64,000 bases of DNA from positions 124,001-188,000 of the forward strand of contig JANSWZ010000001.1 in NCBI GenBank assembly GCA_024743215.1. The letters are read 5' to 3'. Of this stretch, positions 26,901 to 36,035 are shown in pieces. The translations under genes were made by a program, and so were the position numbers. The stretch's first letter is position 1. Each line of letters opens with the position of its first letter. The DNA is from Alphaproteobacteria bacterium. Lineage in GTDB: Bacteria; Pseudomonadota; Alphaproteobacteria; Rhizobiales; GCA-2746425. The notes beneath the pieces were generated by a model. The model searched no databases. It was not told where the DNA came from and saw only the letters and a program-made list of their open reading frames with translations.

Positions 26901-27968
26901 GTGACGCAGCGCATGAGTTTGAAAAAGCTTGCCGCACATCTCGGTCTGACTGAGGGGACGGTTTCGCGCGCGCTTAATAATTATCCTGATATCAGCCAAA
27001 AGACCCGTGACCGGGTTCAGCAGGCAGCATCTGAACTGGGCTATCGCGCCAATCCGTTGGCTCGGCGGTTGGCGACGGGGATCGCGGAAGCGGTTGCCTA
27101 CATTATGCCGGAGAACCACTCCACGATTTCCGAGCCATTTGTTGCACAGCTTCTGGCGGGTCTGGGAGAGACCCTTTCAGAGCGTGGTTGGGATTTGCTT
27201 GTGACACAGTCCGTTTCCGCAGAAGAGGAAGCGGACATGTTACACAGGCTCATCACGTCTGGCCGGGTCAGTGGCGTGGTTTTGTCCCGCCCGTTGAAGA
27301 ACGATGCCCGGATCAAGCTGCTGCAAAAGGCAAAATTTCCCTTCATCGTGCACGGACGTTCTGTCGAGTATCAGGATTATGCCTGGTACGATGTCGATAG
27401 CAAAGCTGCGTTTGTGGCTGCAGTGGATCATTTGGTGGCGCTTGGTCACGCACGCATCGGGTTTATTGGCGCGCCGACTTATTACAATTTCGCGCAGATG
27501 CGTCTTGATGGCTACAAAGAGGCCATTGTCAATAATGGCCTTCCTGTCGATCCTGATCTTATCCAGATTACAGAATTGAGTGATGATGGTGGCGAATTGG
27601 CTGCAGGTGACTTGCTGGATCGCAAGCACGCACCAACGGCGTTTCTTTGTGTGACTGATACTCAGGCGTTTGGAGCTTTGGCAGCCATCAGGGCGCGGGG
27701 ACTTGTGCCTGGCAAGCATGTTTCCGTCATCGGATATGATGGTTTGCGCTTTAGTCGCCATACAAACCCTCCGCTCACAACCATGGCCCAGCCGCAAGCA
27801 CATTCCGGCCGCCTGCTCGGAGACATGCTGTTGGCCATCATCGATGGCGGTGATCCGAAAGATTTTCAAGTACTTCGAAGCGCAGAGTTGATGCGCCGAA
27901 AGAGTGATGGCCCTGTTTGGGTCGAGACGTCAGAAACTATGTCAAAAACCTGGGAGGAACAGACATGA
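26901..27968 (+). CDS. LacI family transcriptional regulator of the GH63/ABC operon
   Basis: Repressor of 355 aa. The helix-turn-helix is MSLKKLAAHLGLTEGTVSRA, five residues from the start, followed by the hinge and a sugar-sensing domain (VAYIMPENHSTISEPF onward). GTG 26901 is preceded by GGGAGGAAA and is preferred; ATG 26913 is an alternative and an upstream in-frame GTG at 26868 is less likely. The stop overlaps the ATG of the binding-protein gene (ATGA), so the repressor is the first gene of the operon and probably controls itself through the paired operators at 26814-26857. Confidence 0.92.
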   Translation: MTQRMSLKKLAAHLGLTEGTVSRALNNYPDISQKTRDRVQQAASELGYRANPLARRLATGIAEAVAYIMPENHSTISEPFVAQLLAGLGETLSERGWDLLVTQSVSAEEEADMLHRLITSGRVSGVVLSRPLKNDARIKLLQKAKFPFIVHGRSVEYQDYAWYDVDSKAAFVAAVDHLVALGHARIGFIGAPTYYNFAQMRLDGYKEAIVNNGLPVDPDLIQITELSDDGGELAAGDLLDRKHAPTAFLCVTDTQAFGALAAIRARGLVPGKHVSVIGYDGLRFSRHTNPPLTTMAQPQAHSGRLLGDMLLAIIDGGDPKDFQVLRSAELMRRKSDGPVWVETSETMSKTWEEQT

Positions 27969-29305
27969 AAAACTTAACTGGGATTACAGCGGGCCTGATG
28001 CTCTCTGCATCCGTTTTCTCAACTGCGTGGGCGGATGAAATCACACTTTGGACGATGGAAGAACAGCCGGAGCGCATGGCTGCTCAAGAAAAGATTGCCG
28101 CAGCGTTCAAGGCCAAAACCGGCCATGACGTGAAAATTGTTCCTGTGACAGAAAAGGATATTGCAACGCGTGCAACTGCTGCATTTGGTGCGGGTGATCT
28201 GCCGGATATTCTAAACCACACGGTTCAACATCTGCTGCCATTTGCGTCTGCAGGGATGCTGGACTCCGGTGCTGCCACTGAAGTGGTAGAAGATTTGGAA
28301 ATGGGTTCATTTGCAACCGGCCCGATAAATATGGCCAAATCTAACGGGGAAATCGTCTCTGTACCGGCCGATGGCTGGACACAGTTGGTTGTGTACCGTG
28401 CTGACAAATTTGAAGAAATGGGCCTGAACCCACCTAAAACTTTTGAAGATATTAAAGCTGCCATTGATAAGCTGCATAACCCACCGGAAATGTATGGTTT
28501 TATCGCTGCTACCAAGATCGACGAAACATACATGATGCAGTTGATCGAGCACATTTCTCTTGCCGCCGGATACTCTCCGGTTAATGCAGATGGCTCCATC
28601 AATGAAGACACAAGCAAGCTCAAAGACGTGCTTGAGTTCTACAAAGTGATTGCTGATGCATCGCCGGAAGGTGATTTGTTCTGGAAGCAATCTCGCGAGC
28701 TTTATCTGGGTGGTAAAGCGGCCATGATTATCTGGTCGCCTTCCTTGCTCGATGAACTTGGTGGTCTGCGCGATAGCGCACCGGTGACCATCAGTGATGA
28801 TCCAACAACGAAAGATCTGGCCAAAGACACCGGTTTTGTGACGGTGTTTTCCGGTCCGGGCAATGCGGCAGGCGCCGCCTATGCAGATGTGCGGTATCTT
28901 GGAATTACAAATGATGCCAACACCGAAGTTGCGCAGGACTTTGTGAAGTTTGCTCTTTCTGAAGGTTATGGTGACTGGCTGGGTATGTCCCCAGAAGGCA
29001 AGTTCCCGGTCCGCAAAGGCTCTGCAGCTGGTAAAACGGATTATGAAGTCATGTGGTCCGGCCTTGATGTTGGTGTCGACCGCAAGGAACCCCTCAGCAA
29101 TATCTACCCGAAAACAGTGATCGACGACATCGTTGCCGGACTTTCAGTGGGTGATCGTTGGGGTGTCGCTGATGGTCAGCTGGAAACGGCTTCCAAGCTC
29201 GTCAATGCGCGTGTGATGGCACAGGTGATCCGCCAGTATATTGATGGCGAACTGGACATTGATGCTGCTGCCGACAAAATCGTTGAAGGCCACAAAGGCC
29301 TTTAA
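27965..29305 (+). CDS. ABC transporter substrate-binding protein (sugar type)
   Basis: Periplasmic solute-binding protein of 446 aa, family 1 (maltose-binding type). The signal peptide is at residues 1-23 (ends TAWA); the mature part starts DEITLWTMEEQPERM. A carbohydrate-binding cleft is suggested by DILNHTVQHLLPFAS and the tryptophan-rich segment SPSLLDELGG region. ATG 27965 overlaps the repressor stop. With the adjacent permeases, ATPase and GH63 enzyme it probably binds a glycosylglycerate or related glycoside. Confidence 0.91.
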   Translation: MKNLTGITAGLMLSASVFSTAWADEITLWTMEEQPERMAAQEKIAAAFKAKTGHDVKIVPVTEKDIATRATAAFGAGDLPDILNHTVQHLLPFASAGMLDSGAATEVVEDLEMGSFATGPINMAKSNGEIVSVPADGWTQLVVYRADKFEEMGLNPPKTFEDIKAAIDKLHNPPEMYGFIAATKIDETYMMQLIEHISLAAGYSPVNADGSINEDTSKLKDVLEFYKVIADASPEGDLFWKQSRELYLGGKAAMIIWSPSLLDELGGLRDSAPVTISDDPTTKDLAKDTGFVTVFSGPGNAAGAAYADVRYLGITNDANTEVAQDFVKFALSEGYGDWLGMSPEGKFPVRKGSAAGKTDYEVMWSGLDVGVDRKEPLSNIYPKTVIDDIVAGLSVGDRWGVADGQLETASKLVNARVMAQVIRQYIDGELDIDAAADKIVEGHKGL

Positions 29306-29320
29306 TCGACCGCATAAAAG

Positions 29321-29344
29321 CGGGCGGCAAATCATTGCCGCCCG
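29321..29344 (+). promoter_or_regulatory. Intercistronic hairpin after the binding-protein gene
   Basis: A perfect 10-bp stem CGGGCGGCAA/TTGCCGCCCG with loop ATCA, 15 bases after the stop and before the permease start. No T run follows; it probably protects the upstream mRNA. Confidence 0.75.
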
Positions 29345-29367
29345 TCTTCAGAATGCAAGGGTTGATC

Positions 29368-30660
29368 ATGACTGACACTTCGATCCCACAACCTCCAAAA
29401 CATACCGGAGCGCTTGCAAACCGAGAAAAACGGTTGGCTTACGCAATGTTGATTCCAACATTCTTGATCGTTATCGGGATAGTCCTGGGACCGCTTCTGG
29501 CGAATTTCTGGATCAGCTTCAAACCGGTGGAGCTTGCCGATTTGCGAGCAGCTCAAACTCTTTCCAACGAACGGCTGCGGCCACGGCCTGAAGTTGCTGG
29601 TGAGGAGGTTGTTCTTCAATACCGCATTCGCAATTCTTCGCAAAAGGAACCGATCCAGAATGTTGTCATGCAAGACACCATTCCAGTTGGTCTTGCGCTG
29701 ACGTTGAATGATTCACGCTGTACGTTGGACGGCCAGAGCCTGAATTGCGCGTTTGGCACCATTGAAGCTGCCGGGCGGTTCAATCTTGAAATTCCTGCGG
29801 TGGTGGATCAAACCTATCTGGATGCAGGCGAACGTCCGCGCGATCACAAGGCCGTATTCACTGGCGATTCAGAAAACATTCTTACGTCCTTTGAATTCAC
29901 GCTCGATAACTTCCGCAAGATTTTCAGTTCGGACGACTTTTGGAGCGTCCTGCGGGTATCGCTCTATTATACAGTCTTTGGCACGCTGGGCGCTCTGGTT
30001 CTGGGGCTGTTTGCGGCACAGATTCTCAATACGGCTTTCAAGGGGCGTAATGTTTTGCGCGGGCTGTTCCTGTTCCCCTATGTCGCGCCGGTCATTGCGG
30101 TCGCCTTTGCCTGGGTGCTGCTGCTGGATGCCGGGCCGGGCGGTACATTTAATGCGATGCTCATGCAAATGGGTGCAGTGGAAGGGCCCATCAATTTCCT
30201 GGGACAGCGACACGTAGCGATTTCAATTCTGGGTTTTACATTCAACTTTCCCATGGCACTCACAACTGTGATTGCTTTTGAAGCGTGGCGCTATTTCCCG
30301 CTCTCATTCCTGTTTATTCTGGCGCGGATGCAAAGCATATCGACCGATATGTATGAGGCAGCTGAAATTGATGGCGCAACGCCGCTCCAGCAGTTCTGGT
30401 ATCTGTCATTGCCGCAACTTCTGGGCATCTTGTCTGTCCTCTTCCTGTTGCGCTTCATTTGGACCTTCAACAAATTCGACGACATCTTCCTTCTCACCGG
30501 TGGTGCTGCAGGAACACGCACATTGACTGTTGATGTTTACGAACAGGCCTTTGCAGTTTCCAATCTGGGCGCAGGCGCGGCCGTAGCCGTTGTTGTTTTC
30601 ATTGTGCTGCTTTTCTTTGCGCTGATCTTTTTCAAATTCTCACCCCAGGATGAAGGCTGA
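29368..30660 (+). CDS. ABC sugar permease, MalF type, with an inserted DUF11-like domain
   Basis: Inner-membrane permease of 430 aa. The first span is at about residues 28-50. The segment 76-146 that follows is predicted extracytoplasmic and resembles a DUF11-type beta-sandwich repeat (VVLQYRIRNSS, then VVMQDTIPVGLALTLNDS), with two cysteines (C118, C127). The remaining spans and the EAA loop (MYEAAEIDGATPLQQFW) are normal for MalF. I chose ATG 29368, preceded by AAGGG. E. coli MalF also has an enlarged periplasmic loop that contacts the binding protein; the domain here may do the same. Confidence 0.88.
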   Translation: MTDTSIPQPPKHTGALANREKRLAYAMLIPTFLIVIGIVLGPLLANFWISFKPVELADLRAAQTLSNERLRPRPEVAGEEVVLQYRIRNSSQKEPIQNVVMQDTIPVGLALTLNDSRCTLDGQSLNCAFGTIEAAGRFNLEIPAVVDQTYLDAGERPRDHKAVFTGDSENILTSFEFTLDNFRKIFSSDDFWSVLRVSLYYTVFGTLGALVLGLFAAQILNTAFKGRNVLRGLFLFPYVAPVIAVAFAWVLLLDAGPGGTFNAMLMQMGAVEGPINFLGQRHVAISILGFTFNFPMALTTVIAFEAWRYFPLSFLFILARMQSISTDMYEAAEIDGATPLQQFWYLSLPQLLGILSVLFLLRFIWTFNKFDDIFLLTGGAAGTRTLTVDVYEQAFAVSNLGAGAAVAVVVFIVLLFFALIFFKFSPQDEG

Positions 30661-31892
30661 TGAAATTCGGAACAGTAGATATTTCCGCAGTTCTTATTGG
30701 CGCGGTTTGGGGCGCCATATGGATGATTGTGACCGGCATCGTGCTGATGCTTGTGTCGGGATTGATTGTTTCACCACTGGTCGGATTGGCGGCTCTTGCG
30801 GGCGCAATATGCGGCTTTGTGTTTTTGATGCTGCAATTCCGTTTTGGTAGAGCACTGACAGCCATTGGCGCATTGACAATTCTTGTGCTTGTCCTGTTTG
30901 CCTTGTTGAGTCTTGGCCAGCCCTTTGGTGTCGGCCTCGATCAGAAAACGCTTTACCAGCTCGTCGCAATGGTTCTGTGGGCCGGATTGACGGCGCTGTC
31001 GATTGGCATGTGTCTTTTGGGCTACCAATCTGGCTCCGCCAAGCGTTACAGAATGGAGTTGTTGCTGATCAGACTGCTGAAGGGGCTTGCCTTTGTTTTC
31101 TTCACAATCATCGTCGTGCTTCCATTTTATGTAATGCTGATGACAAGCTTCAAAAGCCAGCAAAGCCTGTTAGCAAACCCGCTTGATTTTTCCATTGATT
31201 TTGGTCAGGGATTTGAAAGTCTGTTCCGGTCCTATGTGGAGTTGTTCACTCAGTACCATTTTGGCTCGTTCCTGATGAACACAGCGTTTGTGTCGGTTTG
31301 CACTGTGATCATCACATTGGCATTTGCGATACCGGGAGCCTATGCGGTGGCGCGGCTGCGTTTTCCGGGGCAAGCGTTTCTGTCACGGTCCATTTTGCTG
31401 ATCTATATGGTTCCAGCCATTGTACTGGTCATTCCGCTTTACGCTGTTTTCTCCCAGCTTGGCTTGCGCAACTCGTTGACTGGATTGTTGATCGTCTATC
31501 CGGCAACAACAATCCCGGTCGCGCTTTATATGCTGCAGGGCTACTTCCGAGGGCTACCTTCTGAATTGGAAGATGCCGGTTTGATGGATGGGCTTTCACG
31601 CCTGGGTGTGATTGCAAAGATCACAATGCCCTTGTCTCTACCGGCTTTGGCGTCGGTTGCGCTCTACGTTTTCATGATTGCGTGGAACGAGTTTTTGTTT
31701 GCCTTCATGTTCCTGGATGATCTGGATCTCTTCACACTGTCCCGTGGCGTAGTGTCCCTCAATTCATCAGAGGTCCCTCGACAACATTTGATGGCAGGCG
31801 CTGTTGTTGCAACGGTTCCGGTCCTGGCAATTTTCCTTTGGTTTGAACGCTTCCTTGTTGCGGGTCTGACTGCCGGCAGTGTGAAAGGCTAA
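30660..31892 (+). CDS. ABC sugar permease, MalG type, with four extra N-terminal membrane helices
   Basis: Permease of 410 aa, about 130 aa longer than usual. Residues 1-130 form four predicted spans (around 10-35, 40-60, 65-85 and 100-120) with no homology I recognise. The canonical MalG part begins near residue 145 (FVFFTIIVVLPFYVMLMTSF) and has the EAA loop ELEDAGLMDGLSRLG. It overlaps the stop of the partner permease by one base. The extension may stabilise the complex or interact with the DUF11-bearing partner; this is inference. Confidence 0.88.
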   Translation: MKFGTVDISAVLIGAVWGAIWMIVTGIVLMLVSGLIVSPLVGLAALAGAICGFVFLMLQFRFGRALTAIGALTILVLVLFALLSLGQPFGVGLDQKTLYQLVAMVLWAGLTALSIGMCLLGYQSGSAKRYRMELLLIRLLKGLAFVFFTIIVVLPFYVMLMTSFKSQQSLLANPLDFSIDFGQGFESLFRSYVELFTQYHFGSFLMNTAFVSVCTVIITLAFAIPGAYAVARLRFPGQAFLSRSILLIYMVPAIVLVIPLYAVFSQLGLRNSLTGLLIVYPATTIPVALYMLQGYFRGLPSELEDAGLMDGLSRLGVIAKITMPLSLPALASVALYVFMIAWNEFLFAFMFLDDLDLFTLSRGVVSLNSSEVPRQHLMAGAVVATVPVLAIFLWFERFLVAGLTAGSVKG

Positions 31893-31895
31893 ACT

Positions 31896-33191
31896 ATGTC
31901 TCGTGATCTCGATCAGCAGGCGATAGAAGTATTGCGCCAAAATGACCGTGGCGGCTTCACGGTGCCAACCGCCAGATTGTATCCCTATCAGTGGAACTGG
32001 GACTCAGCATTTGTGGCGCTTGGGTTCGCGACATTTGACGGGGATCGGGCCTGGCGTGAACTGGAATTATTGCTGGAAGGGCAGTGGGCCAACGGCATGG
32101 TTCCGCACATATTGTTTCGGCGTAACGATCCGGACTATTTTCCAGGTCCTTCCATCTGGCAGACACCGAGCCATGAAAATGGTGGCGGTCTCTTTCCCTC
32201 AGGTGGCATCTCCCAACCACCGGTGCTGGCCTCAATCGTTCATTGGCTTGTGCAGCAGGATGGTAGTCATGACCGCGCGGCGTTGCTGTTTGAAAAGCTG
32301 ATGCGGTGGCACCGTTGGTACCATACTGATCGTGTGCCGAACGGCCATTCGATTGTGGCTACAGTCCATCCCTGGGAGACAGGGCGCGACAATTGCCCTG
32401 ATTGGGAAATCGGCTTGTCAGCGATGCAGATTGATCCGGATATCGAGGTCTACGAGCGTAAAGATACCGACCATGTCGACCCCACAATGCGGCCAAGCAA
32501 AGAGCAATACGACAAGTATGTTTCGATGATAAAATTTGGGCGGGATCACAATTGGGATCAGAAGACCATTACCAATGATGGGCCATTTGTAATGGCTGAC
32601 CCTGGAATTCATTTCATGTTGTTACGTGCGGATCGGGATCTTTTGGCATTGGCAAAGCGGCTCAACAGACATGATGCTTTTTCGGAGATCGAAAACTGGA
32701 TTGCCGCCGGGGTGAAGGGCAGTGACATGTTCTGGAATGATGAAATCGGCGCTTTTGCAGCCTTTGATATTCGTTCCGGCAAGCCTTCCGACGGCTTTTC
32801 CAACGCCAGTGCGCTCTGTTTTTATGCAGATGCGGGCTCAGATTATCAACGCATGCGGACATTGGAAAACATGCGTCGGATTCAGACCAAAGCGAAGTTC
32901 ATGATGCCAAGCTGGGACCCGGATGCTCCCTTGTTTGAGCCACAACGCTATTGGTGTGGCCCCGTCTGGCCGCAGATGAACCACATCATTGCAAAGGGCC
33001 TTAATGAACATGGTGAGCATCAGCTTGCTGAGAAAATGCGTCTGGATATTGCCGCGCTCATTGAACAATCGGGATTTTATGAATGTTTCAATCCCATAAC
33101 CGGCGAGGGCTGCATCGGGGCGAATTTCTCCTGGACTGCAGCTTTGTGGCTAGCGTGGGCATCGCCAAGAAACAACGCTGTAGCAGCTTGA
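31896..33191 (+). CDS. GH63-type glycosidase, mannosylglycerate/glucosylglycerate hydrolase-like
   Basis: Cytoplasmic (alpha/alpha)6-barrel glycosidase of 431 aa. The N-terminal block [19 protein letters not shown] followed by [14 protein letters not shown] is characteristic of mannosylglycerate hydrolases and glucosylglycerate hydrolases. A likely catalytic aspartate lies in [12 protein letters not shown] near residue 170, and the C-terminal catalytic region contains [16 protein letters not shown] and [15 protein letters not shown]. It lies three bases after the permease, so the operon probably imports a glycosylglycerate-type compatible solute and splits it into sugar and glycerate. Specificity is not proven. 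Confidence 0.8.
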   Translation: MSRDLDQQAIEVLRQNDRGGFTVPTARLYPYQWNWDSAFVALGFATFDGDRAWRELELLLEGQWANGMVPHILFRRNDPDYFPGPSIWQTPSHENGGGLFPSGGISQPPVLASIVHWLVQQDGSHDRAALLFEKLMRWHRWYHTDRVPNGHSIVATVHPWETGRDNCPDWEIGLSAMQIDPDIEVYERKDTDHVDPTMRPSKEQYDKYVSMIKFGRDHNWDQKTITNDGPFVMADPGIHFMLLRADRDLLALAKRLNRHDAFSEIENWIAAGVKGSDMFWNDEIGAFAAFDIRSGKPSDGFSNASALCFYADAGSDYQRMRTLENMRRIQTKAKFMMPSWDPDAPLFEPQRYWCGPVWPQMNHIIAKGLNEHGEHQLAEKMRLDIAALIEQSGFYECFNPITGEGCIGANFSWTAALWLAWASPRNNAVAA

Positions 33192-33201
33192 GGAAAGAAA
33201 A

Positions 33202-34257
33202 ATGGGTTCAATTCAACTGGAAGCCGTTGAGAAATGGTTTGGCAATGTTCAGGTCATTAAAGGCATAGATCTTGAGATCAATGATGGTGAATTTGTCATT
33301 TTTGTTGGTCCTTCAGGATGCGGTAAGTCCACTTTGTTGCGCATGATTGCCGGCCTTGAAGACACCAGTCGTGGCAAGATTTTGCTGGATGGAGATGATG
33401 TTACCGACCGCGTGCCAAGCGAAAGAGGCCTTTCCATGGTGTTTCAGTCCTATGCGCTATACCCGCATATGACGGTTCGGGAGAATGTCGGGTTTGGGTT
33501 GAAGACGGCTGGCGAACCGCGTTCGGAAATTGATCGCAAAGTGAAACATGCATCAGAAATACTGGAGCTTGATCAATATCTTGATCGTAGACCAAAAGCT
33601 CTGTCAGGCGGTCAGCGTCAGCGTGTTGCCATTGGCCGTGCCATTGTGCGAGAGCCAAAAGGGTTTCTGTTCGATGAGCCCTTGTCAAATCTGGATGCAT
33701 CCTTGCGTGTGCAGATGCGTTTTGAGATTGCAAAGCTGCATGACAAGCTGGGAACCACCATGGTCTATGTGACCCATGATCAGGTGGAGGCGATGACCCT
33801 CGCTGACAAGATTGTGGTGCTGAAGGATGGCAGGATCATGCAGGTGGGCTCGCCGCGCGAACTTTATGAAAATCCGGACAATCTATTTGTTGCGCAGTTT
33901 ATAGGCAGCCCAAAAATGAATGTCATGCCGTGTTCTGCAGATGGAGCGATCTTTCATCTACCTGAAAATGGCTCAGGCCAACATGGCCTGACGACCGATA
34001 CCACTGGTGTCAATCATCTTGGAATCCGTCCCGAACACATAAGTTTGGGAACTGCAGAGAATTCCCACTGCAGCGGCATTGTTGAAGTTGTGGAATATCT
34101 GGGATCCGACACGTTTCTTTATGTGAGCAGTCCGAAACTGGGCACGATTACAGTGCGAGCGGGTGATGTTGGGAGAGACCTAAAAGGCAAAGAAATCCAT
34201 TTGCACTTTGCGCAGGACAAAATGCTCTTCTTTGCTGACGACAGGCGCGTTGTCTGA
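33202..34257 (+). CDS. ABC transporter ATP-binding protein, MalK/UgpC type
   Basis: ATPase of 351 aa powering the sugar importer. Walker [10 protein letters not shown] is near residues 35-43, the Q-loop [12 protein letters not shown] follows, signature [14 protein letters not shown] is near 134, Walker B is [12 protein letters not shown], and the switch histidine is in [13 protein letters not shown]. The C-terminal OB-type regulatory domain begins near 240. GAGGAAAG precedes the ATG. It is the fifth gene of the LacI-controlled operon. Confidence 0.95.
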   Translation: MGSIQLEAVEKWFGNVQVIKGIDLEINDGEFVIFVGPSGCGKSTLLRMIAGLEDTSRGKILLDGDDVTDRVPSERGLSMVFQSYALYPHMTVRENVGFGLKTAGEPRSEIDRKVKHASEILELDQYLDRRPKALSGGQRQRVAIGRAIVREPKGFLFDEPLSNLDASLRVQMRFEIAKLHDKLGTTMVYVTHDQVEAMTLADKIVVLKDGRIMQVGSPRELYENPDNLFVAQFIGSPKMNVMPCSADGAIFHLPENGSGQHGLTTDTTGVNHLGIRPEHISLGTAENSHCSGIVEVVEYLGSDTFLYVSSPKLGTITVRAGDVGRDLKGKEIHLHFAQDKMLFFADDRRVV

Positions 34258-34260
34258 CCG

Positions 34261-34692
34261 ATGATGACGGTTGTTGAAGTTGACGAGAGTGAGCGTAGCC
34301 AGGTTGCAAAAGTAATTGAAACCGGGCTTCTAGCCGCGCTTGTCAGGTCAAACACACAAGCTGAGAATGACAGTTTTGTGTTGGTTTATAAAGGTCAGAG
34401 CGGCTCCGTCGCTGGTGGTGTGACAGGCGGTACATCTTATGGGTGGCTACTCATAAAAACGCTTTGGGTTGATGAGATGCATCGCGGTGCTGGCCTGGGG
34501 AAACAATTGGTTCTGGCTGCTGAGGGCAGGGGTCGCGAAATTGGCTGTCATAGCGCCTGGCTTGATACATCCAGTGAAGCCGCCCACTCATTCTACAGCC
34601 ATTTGGGATATTCTGACTTTGGTGTTCTGGCCAATGAAGCAGATCAACCGCCAACGGATCATTGCCGGTGGTTCATGAAAAAGACGCTTTAA
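34261..34692 (+). CDS. GNAT family N-acetyltransferase
   Basis: Small acetyltransferase of 143 aa with the acetyl-CoA loop RGAGLGKQLVLAAE near residues 78-91 and a C-terminal strand FYSHLGYSDFG. The start is three bases after the ABC ATPase stop, so it is probably the last gene of the same operon. ATG 34261 and 34264 are both possible. Substrate unknown; many such proteins acetylate small amines. Confidence 0.85.
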   Translation: MMTVVEVDESERSQVAKVIETGLLAALVRSNTQAENDSFVLVYKGQSGSVAGGVTGGTSYGWLLIKTLWVDEMHRGAGLGKQLVLAAEGRGREIGCHSAWLDTSSEAAHSFYSHLGYSDFGVLANEADQPPTDHCRWFMKKTL

Positions 34693-34795
34693 AAATCGAT
34701 TTTCAAAAACTTTCTCTCCGTTTGACACAAGTCAAGTTTCTCGGCTTCATTTTTGTGGATTGTAACCAGTCAAGCCACACAAAATGGAGTGCCTG

Positions 34796-35986
34796 ATGAA
34801 GTTAATGAATGCATTTCTGGCAGGCGTGATGGCCACAGCATTGTTTGCCTCCGCAACAATCAGTGGTGTTGCAACGCAAGTGACTGATCCTGCCTCTGAT
34901 CCAGAGAATTTTGGCCCGCCGGAGGCGATGTTGTTTTGGACGCCCGAGCAGAAAGTAGCTGGATTTCGAAACATGGACAAGATTGTCTGGACGCGAAAAA
35001 TTTCAGCCAGTGATGATCCGCTGCCACTGAAGGATGCGCCGGCCGATCTGAGTGACGTTCAACTGCGTTACAATGGTGCTGAGATGACAATCGCTGCGTT
35101 CCTGAACAGTGAAAATGTTGCCGGCCTACTGGTCATCAAAGATGGCGCGATTGCTTATGAATATTACGGATTGGGCAACAGTCAGGATACGCCGTGGCTA
35201 TCGTTTTCGGTCACAAAATCCATTGTTTCGATGCTTGTTGGGGCCGCAATTCAAGATGGCTATATTGAAAGCGTTGATGAGCCGATTACAGATTACCTGC
35301 CTCGGCTGAAAGGGTCTGCCTATGATCAGGCGAGCATCCGGGATGTGCTGCAAATGTCTTCGGGCGTTCAGTGGAATGAGGATTATTCAGACCCGAAATC
35401 TGACATCGCCCAGGCCGATATGAGTACGCTCGGCATCTATCGACAATTGTCTGAAAAACCTGTCATGGCGCAGCCGGGCGAGACCTTCAATTACAACACT
35501 GCAGAGACAAATTTGGTGGGCACCATGTTGCGATCCGCCATTGGCAATAATTTGTCGACTTATCTGGCCGAAAAAATCTGGCATCCGTTTGGAATGGAAG
35601 CAGATGCAAACTGGATGCTCAGCGAATCGGGCGGTGGGGAAATTGGTGGTTGTTGTTTGAGTGCTACATTGCGCGATTATGGACGCATTGGGCTGTTTGC
35701 ATTGAATGAGGGGCGGTTGGCAGATGGAACACCAGTGCTGCCCTCAGGATGGATGGCGGACGCCACGGCTCCATCAAAAGGCAATGGTGAATATGGCTAT
35801 CTGTGGTGGTTGCAGGATGGCGGCCGCTTTCGCGCGCAGGGTATATTTGGTCAGGACATTTTCATTGATCCCGAGAACCAGCTTGTCATTGCGTTGCAAA
35901 GTGCGCGTGAGCATGCGGACAGGTCGGAAGATTGGGAATTGCAGGATGTGTTTTATGAAGCGGTGACGGATGTGCTGAAACGCTAG
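34796..35986 (+). CDS. Exported serine hydrolase of the beta-lactamase/penicillin-binding protein family
   Basis: Periplasmic hydrolase of 396 aa. The signal peptide is at residues 1-27. The active-site SxxK is S138-V-T-K141 (SFSVTKSIVSML), and a tyrosine block FNYNTAETNLVG matches the second motif. The C-terminal part contains YLWWLQDGGRFRAQGIFGQ, equivalent to the third motif with a histidine/lysine-glycine change. Such proteins are esterases, amidases or D-aminopeptidases rather than true beta-lactamases. I chose ATG 34796, six bases after GGAG, over ATG 34784. A stand-alone gene. Confidence 0.87.
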   Translation: MKLMNAFLAGVMATALFASATISGVATQVTDPASDPENFGPPEAMLFWTPEQKVAGFRNMDKIVWTRKISASDDPLPLKDAPADLSDVQLRYNGAEMTIAAFLNSENVAGLLVIKDGAIAYEYYGLGNSQDTPWLSFSVTKSIVSMLVGAAIQDGYIESVDEPITDYLPRLKGSAYDQASIRDVLQMSSGVQWNEDYSDPKSDIAQADMSTLGIYRQLSEKPVMAQPGETFNYNTAETNLVGTMLRSAIGNNLSTYLAEKIWHPFGMEADANWMLSESGGGEIGGCCLSATLRDYGRIGLFALNEGRLADGTPVLPSGWMADATAPSKGNGEYGYLWWLQDGGRFRAQGIFGQDIFIDPENQLVIALQSAREHADRSEDWELQDVFYEAVTDVLKR

Positions 35987-36010
35987 TTGCCAACGAACTG
36001 CGGGACGTGT

Positions 36011-36035
36011 GTCATGATCAAGACCTGATCATGAC
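36011..36035. terminator. Hairpin between convergent genes
   Basis: A perfect 10-bp stem GTCATGATCA/TGATCATGAC with loop AGACC between the convergent serine hydrolase and amine oxidase genes, overlapping the latter's stop codon. There is no T run, so termination would be weak or rho-assisted. Confidence 0.55.

Noticed and set aside
34796-35986. True beta-lactamase
   Set aside because: SxxK is present but the KTG-type third motif is not clear and the sequence fits the broader serine hydrolase family.
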